Assembly: GCA_028622995.1 (NCBI GenBank)
Contig: JAJQJQ010000035.1
Location: 2,170,001-2,234,000, forward strand
DNA length: 64,000 nucleotides
Direction: 5' to 3'
DNA from: Panagrolaimus kolymaensis
Taxonomy: Eukaryota > Nematoda > Chromadorea > Rhabditida > Panagrolaimidae
The notes under the pieces were generated by a model, which worked only from the letters and a program-made list of their open reading frames with translations, had not been told where the DNA came from and ran no database searches. This document shows, in pieces, positions 1 through 12,792 of the stretch. Position numbers and translations under genes: made by a program. Each line of letters starts with the position of its first letter. Positions within the stretch are counted from its first letter, which is position 1.

Positions 1-50
1 TTTTTTTTGTGCATCATTTATTTTTATCTTTCCGTTGAAACTAAAAACTA

Positions 51-147
51 CTATCGATCAGGGTTTGGCGGAATTACGCCTGTTTTTGGACTTACGCGTT
101 ACGCGTAATGCGTAATTTTTGCAATTACGCCAAACCCTGCTATCGAT
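51..147. mobile_element. hAT-type MITE with 8-bp target duplication
   Basis: An 81-bp non-coding element (59-139) has perfect 12-bp terminal inverted repeats, CAGGGTTTGGCG at 59-70 and its complement at 128-139. The 8-bp sequence CTATCGAT flanks it directly on both sides (51-58 and 140-147). An 8-bp duplication fitting nTnnnnAn and termini starting CAGGG are the known signature of hAT transposons. The interior contains a further palindrome around 93-115 built from TTACGCG motifs. There is no coding capacity, so any movement would need a transposase from elsewhere. Confidence 0.75.
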
Positions 148-256
148 ATGAATTTTATCAGTCTAAAAAATAATTATCCTTTTATCAAAAGTTAATAAAT
201 GAAATAAAATTGCTGGGTTCCCTAAAAAAATTTATTAGCATCATGTCCACCTTTGG

Positions 257-900
257 TTATAATTTTAATTTTACTTTTATTATTAAAATCATTTTTTCCT
301 TATCATCTGAATTTGAAGTTTCATATATGAAGCAAAACTTCCAAAAGCTTTCAGAAGCAGAAGCGCCATATAATTTTATTTTACTTTCTTTCTCTCCAAT
401 TTCTTCAACTTTAATATAGGCTCGTTGAGTAAAATTGTTATAGCCCCAGCTAAAGCTTCTTTATCGACAACATAATCCCAAAATCATTTATAAAGCATCT
501 CAAATCGATGCTTAGTAATTAAATAATTTTCACCAAAATAGCAATCAGCGATTTCATAAAGTCTGTTTTGCAATGAATTACTTCATCAAAACCAAAATTA
601 ATTATCGTTGGCTATAAAATCATAAAATTTTCTTTTTTTCGGAAATCACTTTTTTCAAAGACTATATTTTTAGAATAATGTTGCTCAAAATGCTTCGGTA
701 ACGCTGGATTTTGCTGGTGATCGAGATATAAAAAATTTATCGATTGATTTGGTTGAATGAAATCATAAAAAATCGAAAAATTTTTATTCGTTTCATGGAA
801 AAAATGCATCTTTCTTTTATCATCTGGCATCCAAGTTTGATTCGTTCTTTTTTACCATTTAATAATTGTATTTCAACTTTCGCTTGCTAACATTCAATCG
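257..900 (-). pseudogene. decayed protein gene of unrecognised family
   Basis: The minus strand carries consecutive protein-like stretches in different frames. One (about 612-830) contains MPDDKRKMHFFHETNKNF. The next (about 420-580) contains NRLYEIADCYFGENYL and is cut by an in-frame TGA. A third, frame-shifted, stretch (about 257-420) contains KVEEIGEKESKIKLYGASA. Composition and continuity look like one former gene broken by a stop and frameshifts. I do not recognise the family. Splicing could explain one frame change but not the internal TGA. Confidence 0.4.
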
Positions 901-1244
901 ACGTATAAAACGTTCCTAAAAGGTTCGTATTAAAATTTCATTGCCTTTATTGTGGCTTTTGAAAAAAATTATAAATTTTGGAATGCTTCTGCTTTATTGC
1001 AGGAGCAAATAAACTTTTAAAAAAAATGTATCTTGAAAGGATGTGTGAAAAATATTTAGTCGTTGAATAGTTTTTATACAAATTAGCATTTGCTTCTTTT
1101 TTTTGTTTTACCCCAAAAACCATTTTTTGATGATTGAACCAAAAAATTTGAATAAAATCAGGTAACTTTTACATTGTTGATTTTTAAAATGCGTTGTTAG
1201 GTTTGATTCATCTGTTTGAACATTTTCTTCGTTTGCGACTAACC
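901..1244. other. intergenic, upstream of ABHD17-like gene
   Basis: A+T-rich sequence with no supportable gene. It should hold the 5' region of the plus-strand gene starting at 1245. Confidence 0.5.
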
Positions 1245-3101
1245 ATGGGTGCAGTCAATTCAAGGCATGATTTTACAGTAAGTTTGCCATTTTATTAGTT
1301 TGTTATTATCTTGATTCACTCATATTATCTTTTTAGATTCGACCAAGAATAGGAAATGCTGAACGAATGTATGTTTTACTATTTACGCTGCCAGCCACCT
1401 TCGATGTTTCATTCATATTTTCATTGTTTTTAGGGTTGCTGGTCATGAAACAACATTTCATCAACAATTTCCAACCAAAGTGGATCCACTTCAAATCCTC
1501 GAAGATCAACCTCATCCAATATCATCATCAACTTGTGTCATCAATTTTGATTCACCATTTCCATCCAATTCAAACGTAGCAGCAGCAACAACAACAACCA
1601 AACATGAAGTTCAACCATGCTTTGTTCATCAAAGATTTCTAAATTCTCATCTCAAAGTTGTCAATACTCTTCCACTTTCACCAGAAGCCATATTGAATCG
1701 ATTAAAACCTAAAAGCAAATATCAAAGATGTATGGCTTATTTTCCATCTGGTGAAGATTGTTTTGATTGTTTATGTTGGATTTCAAAAGTTTTATATATT
1801 ATGTGTCCACCTTTTCCACGATGGATGATTCAAAAAGCTGCATTTCATCCACCTGAAAATGGAAGATATTATTTCTTGATTGCTGGAGAAGTAAGTTTGA
1901 TACTGTTTTTTGGATATTTTTAACATGTTACTTTTTAGGATGGAAATCGAAAAGAAATATTTTCTGCTAAAGATGCTTTGAATCAACCAAACTTAAGAAT
2001 ATGCTTTCGTGCTTATTTAACTCGAAACTTTATGGAATTATCTGTGGCAGAAGGATTTATTCGAACTAAAGTACCTACCATTCTTCTTTCATCATTAACT
2101 TTCACTAATATTTCTTTTTATTTTTAGGCTCATATAATCAAAACATCGCTGGATCATTATTTGGTTGCTGCTCATATCACTTGTATGGCATCACATGTTG
2201 GAGAACACAAATCACCAAAAATTATGATACTTTCACAACCAAATAGCAGTGATCTTGGTGCTTGTATGATTTGTGATCCAACATTAGTGGAAATTGCAGA
2301 TTCTTTGAATTGTGATATCATTGCTTATGATTACAGTGGATATGGGTGCTCAACTGGAACGCCATCTCAAGAAGCAATTTACTCCTGCATTGAAGCAATA
2401 TATTCTTTCGTCAAAAATGATCTTCACTATGATGATAAAGATATTACTTTGTTTGGATTCAGTATGGGAACAGCTGCAAGCATTCATTTAGCTTCGATTC
2501 ATCAAAATGTAAGTTTTTTAATGGCTAATTTTTGTTGGGGATCTAGTGTTGCTATAGCTTAGCTCTTTTCAATAGTTTCTAAATTTACTTCTTTTTAGCT
2601 ATGTGGAATGATCCTTGTTGCTCCATTTACATCATTGCTGCGAATAATAGGAACAACTGATAACCCAACAACTTGCTGTTTGGATCAATTTTCAAGGTTT
2701 GGATTTTTTTCTTTTACTATTATTATTAGCATCTTCTTATCTTCTTCATGTTTCAGTTATGACAAAGCTATAAAAATTACAACTCGAACTTTAATTTGTC
2801 ATGGAATGAATGATTCTATGGTTGGAACAGAACATAGTGAAATACTTCGAAAAAGACTTCAAAATGCTGCTGAACCTTTTTATGTTCCAAATGCTACTCA
2901 TAGAGTATGTATTCGTTGATTTGCTTTATATTGAATTAATTATGGTCAATCATCATTTTTTAGGGAATATTTAGTGAAATTTCAATGTGGAAAAGAATAA
3001 GAAAATTTGTGGATGATGAATTTGGATTTTTCAAAGAATGGGAAGGAATTGTAACTTTTGTTAAATCTTCATCTGTTTCATCTCCTGATGATGTTAAATA
3101 A
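1245..3101 (+). CDS. ABHD17-like: ABHD17-like alpha/beta hydrolase (protein depalmitoylase)
   Basis: Eight exons: 1245-1277, 1337-1368, 1434-1890, 1939-2070, 2128-2508, 2599-2696, 2757-2904, 2964-3101, about 472 residues. The fold signature DYSGYGCSTGTPSQ matches ABHD17/FAM108. The nucleophile elbow is GFSMG (Ser about 330), with acid Asp about 397 in GMNDSM and His about 426 in NATHRG. A Cys-rich segment before the hydrolase domain (DCFDCLCW then MCPPFPRW) resembles the region ABHD17 proteins use for their own S-acylation and membrane attachment. ABHD17 enzymes remove palmitate from membrane proteins such as Ras and synaptic scaffolds. The protein is longer than the usual 310-340 residues because of an N-terminal, Ser/Thr/Pro-rich extension (exon 3). 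AATAAA lies at 3146-3151. Intron 2 (1369-1433) is inferred: reading through it would break the frame into the conserved part. Confidence 0.85.
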
Positions 3102-3400
3102 TATTGGATTTGTATGATTTGTATGTATGTGTAAATGGTTTTTTGAATAAAGATTTGAAGATTTGATTGATGGATTGCTGAAAAGGGATTTGAAACATAT
3201 CACTAATTTTCAAAGACGATAAAATTTAAACCTTTTTATGAGGCTTTTTCAACTCGAGTGAAGAAGAACATTTTAAATACTATCTGCCCCTGATAAGCAA
3301 AATGATCATGATTATTAAGATTAAGTAGTACAAAAGCAATGAATATTAAACATTTATTATACAAAAAAATAACAAAAACTTTAAAAGTAAGAAAAAACAA

Positions 3401-4992
3401 TCAGTAACAAATAATAGGTAAACAAACATGTTTTTGGCCTTTCAAAACCAAAACAACATCTTCATCATTTTCATCTTTGAATAACTTTGCCATAAAGTGG
3501 TTACCTTTTGAATGACATTCAGAACAAGCATAAGAACTTCCAATTTGAGTAAAAAAGTAACCAGTCGATCGAGCAATTGTTGCATAAACTACCATAATTG
3601 AAACAAGAGAACCATTAATTTCTTCGTTGACGAATTTGAAATTCGGAGACTTCATAATGTTAAAAGCATCAGAGATTTTGTAGGTATAAGGATCACACAA
3701 ATGGTTGATTGCTTGCAAACATTCATCTCCATTTTCTTCTTTGATTAATTTTGCGGAAATACGTTTTTGATGAGAATTTAAGCAAGCGAAACAATTGTAA
3801 CCGTTGTTGATCCATTTGTTATAATCATAATGATAGAAGAATTTACGCTGAGCTGAATTGAAAACGATTAACTTTTGATTAGGTTGAAGAAGAAAGAAAT
3901 CTGGAGCTCTAACAGTATGCCAGTTGTTTGCGATGTACGGAACAGGTTCACAGAGATGAGGAACATTTGCTTTAACATATTCTTTACCATCAGTATCTTT
4001 GAGAAGTTTGGCAGAGATTGTTTTCTTATGGATTTTTTTACATTTACAGCAAACAAAATAATTCTTTTCCACATTCCGGTAATAATAGCAAAGATTAGGA
4101 TCAGTTTGCACAAAAACAACCAGCTCCTTTTTTCCATTTTGCTTTAATTGAATTTCATAATTTGGAGCATTGATGGTTTCATGTTTTTTAATTTGGAAGT
4201 TTGGTGATTGTGGAACATATTTAAAAGGTTTACAAAGATGCTGATGGACCATTTGAACGTAATCTTCACCATTTTCAGCTTTAAGCAATTTCGCAGCAAC
4301 AGTTTTATTATGAAGTTTCCAACATCCCCCACAATTAAACAATCCGTGACTAGCATAAAATTTGTAACACATGGTTTTATCATTCGAATCAAAGACGATC
4401 AGCCGTCTATTACCAGTTGCAGTTGTTTGAAATTCAAAATTCTGTGCTTTGCTGACGAGATTGCTAAAAAGATAAAATTTCACAAGCATAAGTTTGAGAG
4501 ACACATGGTTGGTTAGCTTACCTATTATTATTAATGCAAGTTTCAGAACCATTTAGAGAATTAACATGTTCACCAGAAGTTTTATCGTCAGCCAAAGATT
4601 GTTCCTAAAATTGTAAAAATAAAGAGATTTGGAATCGTAAAAATGGGATATGAACCTTCATAGCGTCTTGAATCAAATCTTTAAGGCATTGAACTTCGGC
4701 ATCATTTGTCAAATTAGAAACATTTGAAACTTCAGTTGCATTAAGATCATGTAATTCTTCTTTGAGTGATTCAGCAGAAGTTCCTTCGAAAGTTTCTGTA
4801 TTTGTTTCATTTTTTCCACGTTTTACAGCGGATGAAGAAAATCTAAAAAATGGTATTATAAATAAAGGAATAAGGTTATTAAAAAACTTACTCTTCATTA
4901 TCATCTTCGTCCCTATCAATTGTGATAATAGGAATTGAACGTTTCTGAGCTTTACGCTCATTGGAATAAAGTGAAGACGATAAAGGTTCCAT
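3401..4992 (-). CDS. protein with four tandem CxxC...HxC zinc-binding-like modules
   Basis: Four exons on the minus strand: 4892-4992, 4656-4842, 4522-4604, 3401-4463, total 477 residues. The first about 124 residues are acidic and low-complexity (IDRDEDDNEE). The single large last exon encodes four repeats of about 80-95 residues. Each has an aromatic/hydrophobic start, then C-x2-C-x3-H (for example NCGGCWKLH, CCKCKKIH, NCFACLNSH), a conserved AKLxKxExGxE block, and a closing H-x-C (HLC or HVC). This spacing recalls the FLYWCH/WRKY-GCM1 group of DNA-binding zinc fingers, which end in HxH or HxC, but I cannot assign it firmly. The repeats are more divergent toward the C-terminus. Likely a nuclear nucleic-acid-binding protein; the function is inference. 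Confidence 0.75.
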
Positions 4993-5449
4993 CCTTACAT
5001 TCAGCGAACAAGCAAGCGTTTAATACTTTGAAACGAATAAACACCGAAAAGTAAAAACTTCAAATTATTGATTGTCGAAAAATTTTGGTTTAAAATTTTC
5101 TTTGCCCAAAAAAAATGCGGGAATACTGTAATACTTTTGGCCATACAATGCCCAAAATTTTCAAATTCATTTATCAAAAGTTAGATGGAATACAAATTAC
5201 AACTTTTAATTTTTTATTATTAATATGGCTGAAGTAAGTTTGTCTTCTTCGAAAGCATTTTTTCCTTTATTTTGCTTTTCTCAAATTAGTATTTATCTCT
5301 TCTTCATGAATCTCCTTCGAAATACAAAGTTTTCTAAAAATACTTGCAATCTCCATCTTTAACTTTTCTAAAACCATTTTTATTCAACAAAAAACTAAAA
5401 TCATTTAATTCATAAAAATCAAAATATGTTTCACACAAATATAAATGAA

Positions 5450-6920
<1,471 letters not shown>

Positions 6921-7462
6921 CTCGACACTTGAAAATAATAAACCAAATTGATTTAATTAATTAAATTTAAAGCGACTAATTGATCAGGTAGAAAAGAAAT
7001 CCAAGGCGCAGAACTTTTTATGGATAAATGAACGAATGAAAAAAATTTGTCAAGGAAAGCTTATGAATTTTTTTGTTGTTGTTGTTGGTTTTGATTAAGT
7101 GAGAATTGTTGTTGTGCATAAATAATAAGAGCGAAGAAGATTGAGAAGATATTATTATTGGCACCAACTTTCCTTTCTTTTCTTTTTTTGGTTATGCATT
7201 GACCTCCTTTTTGTTTTCTTGATTATTGGGTTAAATAGACTCTTGAAGCAATATTAATTAAATTTTTTGTTTATCAAAACAAAAAATAACGATGCGCAAA
7301 TGATAAACAAAAAAAACCCAAATTTCTTCCTTTTTAATAAATTTTTTGTTCGACCCAAAAATAATTTCAATCATTTTTTTATTTATTATTTTACTTCAAA
7401 AAATTGCTGCGTATCAATTCTTGGTGATTTTTGATAATAACTTTTTAAATAAGATTTCAATC
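6921..7462. other. divergent intergenic region
   Basis: About 540 bp between the divergently transcribed cathepsin L (-) and F-box-like gene (+). It presumably holds both promoters. Only A/T-rich low-complexity runs and a TTGTTGTTGT tract (about 7072-7086) are visible. Confidence 0.5.
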
Positions 7463-8394
7463 ATGTTTTCTTCACTTTTAACGATTGTTGATAATCCTCG
7501 TCGCCAACAATTTCCATTTCATGGTTCTTTAATAAATTATATTCTCAAAAATTTAAAAGTTATTCAAAAAGAAAAATTCGCTTTTTGTTGCAAACTTTTT
7601 TACGATCATTATCCATATGATAAAATTATTAAAGAATTATATATTAGCTCGCTTTATCTCGGTCACAAAAATAATAATGATGCGAGAAGAATTTTTAAAT
7701 GTTCAATTCCACATTTAAGTGAACATGGAAATAAAATTTGGTTAAAAGAAAAATTTTATCTTTTCTGCAAAACTGAATTCAATTCAATATCCACAGTAAT
7801 TTTTCGATGCACTATTAAGGAGCTTCATCTTGATACAAAAGTTTCATTCAAAGATTTTTATTTTTTAACTGAATCCAAAACGATTAAAATTATTTGTATT
7901 AACGACGAAGTAATCGATGATCAAGGAAAAGGTATTCCAATCGAATATATTATAGCTTCAATTCCAAATGCGCATAAAATAACGTAAGTTTTTTTCGCAA
8001 AAAAAATTTTTCTTAAAAAAGTGAATAAGTTTTTTTTAGCATTGGAAATCCAAATATAACTTCAAAATCATCCAATCATCTTATTTTATTGAAACATAAA
8101 ATAAAAATTCAAAAGTTTAACCTTCGTGGAATAAACACAAAATTATTAAATGTTTCAAAATTTTATAAATTTTTAAAAGTCAGTTTTTTTTTTGAAAATT
8201 TGTAATTATTTTATTTATTTTTAAATTTTGATTTTTAGAAAAATGTTGCGCCACGCGCTAAAATTTGGATAGAATTTTCAAAGGATTTAAGTTTTCAAGA
8301 AACTCAAAATTTCTTTAATGCTTTGGAAAAGAAATTTAAAAAATGGATACCTTCATCAAAGAATCGCCCAGTTATTAGTTTTTTTTATGAATAA
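7463..8394 (+). CDS. nematode F-box-like family protein, copy 1
   Basis: Three exons: 7463-7983, 8040-8178, 8239-8394, about 271 residues. The N-terminal segment (RRQQFPFHGSLINYILKN, then KFAFCCKLFYDHYP) matches in layout the FPYPHMCYIRE...TCKYFY block of the genes at 19441 and 42340. That layout is F-box-like (interaction with a Skp1-type adaptor) but is only a resemblance. The two introns lie at the same places and in the same phases (2 then 0) as in the other family members. This copy is the most divergent and most Ile/Lys/Asn-rich. ATG 7463 was chosen because upstream in-frame sequence has no ATG and the homology starts just after it. The TAA stop is embedded in an AATAAA (8390-8395). Confidence 0.75.
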
Positions 8395-8741
8395 AAAAAA
8401 TGTGTATATGTAAATTTTGTTTATGTGTTTTATTTTTTTGAAACCCAAGCTTCTTAGATTTACTTCTTTAATTCATTCAATATTTGCTTGAAAAATAAAA
8501 AAATATAATATCACTTGAAGTCCCATTTCGGCGGCCTTGAAAAGTATGTAATTCGAGTAACATTGGATGTTCTTCTTTTTTGGTATTTAAAATCCCCATT
8601 TGGGATTAATTTCTAATTTATCTGGAGATGATGACAAAATTTTAACAAAATCTAAAATGTTTGTTGCATAATTAGCTATTGTGAATTCGGATCCTAACAT
8701 ACCGAATTAGAAGCAATTTTATTATTTTATGAACACTTGTA

Positions 8742-9190
8742 TCAAGCGTTGATGCAAGAAATTGAAAAAAAAACTTTTTGAATAAAAAAAAATTCCAGTG
8801 GAAAAGTGCCAAATAAATTTTCTTTATTTTTCTTAAAATGTTCTTTTGAATTTAGAGTTTCAGTGCTAATTGATCCGTAAAATGATACACTAAAAGCTCC
8901 ACCACCTGATGAAGCTTTGATTGATTCGGAATCAAAACGCTTAAATGACTCTTGAACCGACGAATAAGTTTGAATTGAGATTGCCTTTTTTTTAGGAAAC
9001 ACTTGGATGTTGTCAGGAATTAAAATTTTCAATATGTGTCAGTTTAACAAAATTTATAGGTGTTTGAAAAGATTGGTAAATTAGATTTGTTTGTGAGATC
9101 ATCATCCCATCCAACGCCAATAATACTACCAGACTTCTTCGATGAACATCTTTTTCTTCTATCTGCATTATCGCAGATCGGGACTTATTG
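8742..9190 (-). pseudogene. MPEG1/perforin-2-like MACPF gene relic
   Basis: Minus-strand fragments in two frames match the N-terminal part of macrophage-expressed-gene-1 proteins. The first has SGSIIGVGWDD and ends at an in-frame TAA shortly after a Cys. After a frame change the second has ILIPDNIQVFPKKK and an SxGGxFSVS stretch typical of the start of the MACPF domain. MPEG1 proteins are endosomal pore-forming antimicrobial effectors. Here the 5' end has no ATG in frame, stops and a frameshift interrupt the body, and the membrane-inserting and C-terminal parts are absent. It is non-functional as it stands. Family assignment comes from motif recognition, not an alignment. Confidence 0.5.
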
Positions 9191-9369
9191 TTATCAACCA
9201 AAAATATACTAACCCTTTATAATTTCAAAAAGCTTCGAGAGAAAAAATTTGTCCCACATAACACTAAATAGATTAAAACTTGATTTATTATTATTAGTAA
9301 TTATACATACAAATACAAAGACATAAAGATGATGAAGCAAAACATTAGAGAATGGATGGATGAGTTTTA

Positions 9370-10019
9370 TCAAAGTTGTTGTTGTTGGCCACCATCAAAT
9401 AAGAAAAAGAAGCAACCAATGAGAATCGCCATTCCAGTAATTTTCCATGTACCATATTTTGAGTTATTGCTTCCATTTGTCGTTGTTTCAATTGCATCTT
9501 TATGACCATCATTTTCTTTGGAATCAACAGCTGGTGGAGGAGGAGGAGTAGGATTTCGTTTGGGACCATCAAGGTTACAATAATATACCCTATTAAGCGT
9601 TCCATTATTAGTTTTCTAAACAAAAATTTTTTTTAACGAATAATAAAAACAAAAAAGAAAAGAACCCACATATGAATTTTTAGGTGGAGGGCCTTCATTC
9701 ATACCATCTTTACAAATCTTATCTTCTTCATCTTCGCATCCAACTCCATTATAGTATATTTTATTAATCACACAGCCCCAAACAATACATTTGCAATCTT
9801 TAATTATAGGTTTATCTTCTGCTAAAATTTAAAGTTGTTTATAAATTTTCGGAAAAAAGAAGGTAAAAACAACTTACTAGATTTTTCCAAATTACGAGCT
9901 AGACACCTTTGATAAGTTGGACATTGACCATCCATTTGATAATATCTTGAAAAAGATGCACGACAGATGAGTGAAGCGAAAATAGCAACAGCCAGAAGAT
10001 TGACGACGACGAATTTCAT
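9370..10019 (-). CDS. small Cys-rich secreted or membrane-anchored protein
   Basis: Three exons: 9878-10019, 9670-9821, 9370-9615, 179 residues. A signal peptide (MKFVVVNLLAVAIFASLICR) is followed by a Cys-rich domain of about 90 residues (GQCPTYQRC, CKCIVWGC, YNGVGC, KICKDG, YYCN). A Pro run (TPPPPP) and a polar Thr/Asn linker follow. The C-terminus has a hydrophobic segment (TGMAILIGCFFFLF) and a short Gln tail. The tail could be a GPI-addition signal or one membrane helix. I do not recognise the domain. All splice sites are canonical and phases agree. Confidence 0.75.
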
Positions 10020-10571
10020 GATTGATTTTTGATGGACGATGACGAAAATTGAAACGCGAAAGAAAAAAAAATGAAGTAAAAAAATTGTGATAGCTTCTTA
10101 TATATGCGAAAATCAAGCATCATTTTTAATTTTTCATGCAAATTTTTTCCATTTTGAAAAATAATTTTGTATTGCTGTAAATTACATCAAAATCAAATCA
10201 AAATTTTTACACTTATTCAATTTTGCTTTCAAATAACAACCAAGGCATTAACAAAAAATAGTTAGTCATGATGTATCGTCGTTAGCTTTTATTTTTTCTT
10301 GCAAGTTTGTATTTTAAAATCAACAAAAACAAAAAACTAATGAAAACATTTTTTTACTACAAAAGTTTTAAACATAATTTAAAAAGATGTGTCCAATAAT
10401 AAAAAGAAAACAAGGCAAAACAAATTAAATTTAAAGGGCAGTAAAATCCAGGCAATTATTAAATTATTATAGTTGTTATTTTGAAAAGGTAGAATATTAG
10501 TAAAAAAAAACTCAAAAATACAAAAGGTATTGTTGATGAAAAAAATAAAATAAAAGAAAGTTTTTCTTTAA
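10020..10571. other. intergenic, A/T-rich
   Basis: No gene seen. It contains the upstream region of the Cys-rich protein and the 3' region of the next minus-strand gene. Confidence 0.5.
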
Positions 10572-11537
10572 TCATTCAACGAGGTAAATTGGGATATCAT
10601 GAGTTTCTTCATTTTTATCATCATTAATTTCATCCTCCTCCATAGAAGACTCCAAAGCAGCAGGCTTATTAACCCTTTCCATGGCTTTAATTATCTTTGA
10701 ATATTGCCACTATTTATAAACGATAGCGATGATAAACAAAATGATAACGATTTTTGTGATAGATGCAACATAAAAAATTGTTTCATCTTTGGGTAATCGA
10801 ATCCATTCATTTGTAATCCAATGATAGGTGAGTTCACTCATGGAAGCAAATACGTCAAGGCTCTGTAAAAAATAAGTTTCATAATCGAAAAATTTGTTGG
10901 ATTTTTTAGTTTAAAGGTTTTCAGGGAATAAAATAAGGGTAAAAATTTGGGATAGAAATAAAAAGATTTTTATTTGAGATTCAATGTAATTCAGTAATTG
11001 CAGTTTTTAACAAGAAAGATTTTTTTTGTTGCAAGTATCTTGGCTAAAGCTAATATCATCCATCCCAAAAAAACTTACATAGAAAAATGTGAGAAATAAG
11101 CACATAAAATTTCCAATATCATTATATTTAAAAACAAAAGCGAATAAAGCTAATAATTCATGACTTCTTAAACACGCATTAAGAATGGTGTAAAATCGAA
11201 ATAATTGATTTGGTTCATCAATTTCATTTCCGTTTTCATTTTTAACAAAATTCAATGAATATCCAGCTTGATTAATTCCTTCAATAATCGTATTAAAATA
11301 TATTTGACTGCAAAGAATATTTTCACAATAACGTTGCTTCGTTTTAATTTCATCTAAATTTTTTGGGGTTGAATAATCTTTTTTCGGATCATGAAATAAA
11401 AGTGAGGGAAAATTTCGAATGAAATTCATTTTCTTTCTAAAAATGTGCAACAAATTTTTGAAAAAAAATTTCCAAAAAGCAAGCGAAAAAATCGATATAA
11501 CAAATAAATAAGAAGAGCAACTTTTTTTTCCTCTCAA
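10572..11537 (-). CDS. membrane protein of unknown family, with in-frame TAG and open tail
   Basis: Two exons: 11079-11537 and 10862 down to the first stop, TAG at 10710-10712, giving 203 residues. The same frame then continues open for a further 45 codons to TGA at 10572-10574. Hydrophobic segments are near residues 9-27, in the exon-junction region (FMCLFLTFFYSLDVF), and just before the stop (IVIILFIIAIVY). The sequence after the TAG is charged and protein-like (SSMEEDEINDDKNEET), as expected for a cytoplasmic tail. The true product may therefore be about 250 residues, with the TAG an inactivating change, a readthrough codon or a sequence error. I do not recognise the family. Confidence 0.55.
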
Positions 11538-12792
11538 ATTTAAACTGTAAAGTTAAAACTTTCGTTGAAAACCAATTGAGATTTAAAAGCTCTTGCTTTT
11601 ATTCTAAAAACAAGTTCACCACCAAAAACAAAATGTTTAAGTTAAGAAAGAAAATAAAAAGTTTGGGTAAAAAAGCGAAATTTTGCGCAGCTTCAAACCA
11701 AAAACTGAGAAAAGGAAAGAATTGATTAGACTGCTGCCGCTGCTGCGGCTTCCAAAAAATTTTGCATAAAAGCTCAGATTGACCTAGGCCGAAACAAATG
11801 CAGAACAGCTGCTTCCATCTTCTTGTGTTTATCTTTCTAACAAAAAAAAGAAAAAAGAAAGAAAAGAAGCAAGTGGTCAGTCATTTATTTGTGTCTTTCT
11901 TTCTCTCCAAATTATTGTCAAAAAGCTTTGGTCATCGTCGGTTTTTTTTTTGCGGTATTATTTTTAGGACAAAAATTTTAATGAAAAATAAAAACCATTA
12001 TTTTTTTTTTGGAAATTTGTGAAAAGTAAAAAAAAATATGTTAGACTAACAAATATTTTTGTTAACAAAAAAAAAAAGAGAGAAAGAAAATAAAGAAAAA
12101 TTTATGAATTCGGGTATGAAAAAAAAGTAATTTGACAAATCAAAATTGAAAAATGCAACAGCAGCAAAAAAATTGAAACAAAGTCGCATCTTTCATTCCT
12201 TACTAAATCAATCAGCAACTTTAAACCTTACAATTAGAACAATTTTCATTGCAGTAATTTTTTTTGTTATTTTTGCTGATACATTTTTTATTTCTCCTTT
12301 TGTTGTAATGAAAAAAATAATAATCCAGAAAAAGGTGATAACATTGATTTCTTACAAAAATTTTTTTTTGAAGATTTGTTTCATTTATCCATTTTTTTGT
12401 CCATTAGCATATTGTTGTATTAATTTTTGTTCGAATAAAATTACTTGTATGCCTTTTTGTGTCTGGAAGTTAATCATCATATCTTTGTTGTTTTTTACGA
12501 GAGAAAAAAAGGAGTTCAATAATTTTCAACGAGATTTAACTTGAATGATGACACAACATTTTTAAAGGATCACAATGACGCGATTTTATAATGTTTAAAG
12601 AAAAAAAACTTTCTTCTTTTTTATAGTTTTTAGATAACAATTTGATTGAGGGTTGTTCATCGCTTATGAACGATTTCAACATCACAAAAACTAACTATTT
12701 TTTAATTTAAATCGTTGTAATAAAATTAGTGATTTTTTGCTTTTAAAAACAACGCTTTTGGTTTTTTTGATTCTTTTTTTTTGACTTTAAAA
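11538..12792. other. gene-poor low-complexity stretch
   Basis: About 1.25 kb of A/T runs. A long open frame at 12146-12544 is very Phe/Ile/Lys-rich with no homology or splice context and is read as chance. Confidence 0.5.

Noticed and set aside
3868..4516. Plus- and minus-strand open frames inside the four-module gene
   Set aside because: Shadows of the real minus-strand exon 3401-4463.
12146..12544. 132-codon open frame, hydrophobic
   Set aside because: Composition is explained by T-rich DNA (Phe/Ile/Lys); no signal for start, splice sites or known motif.
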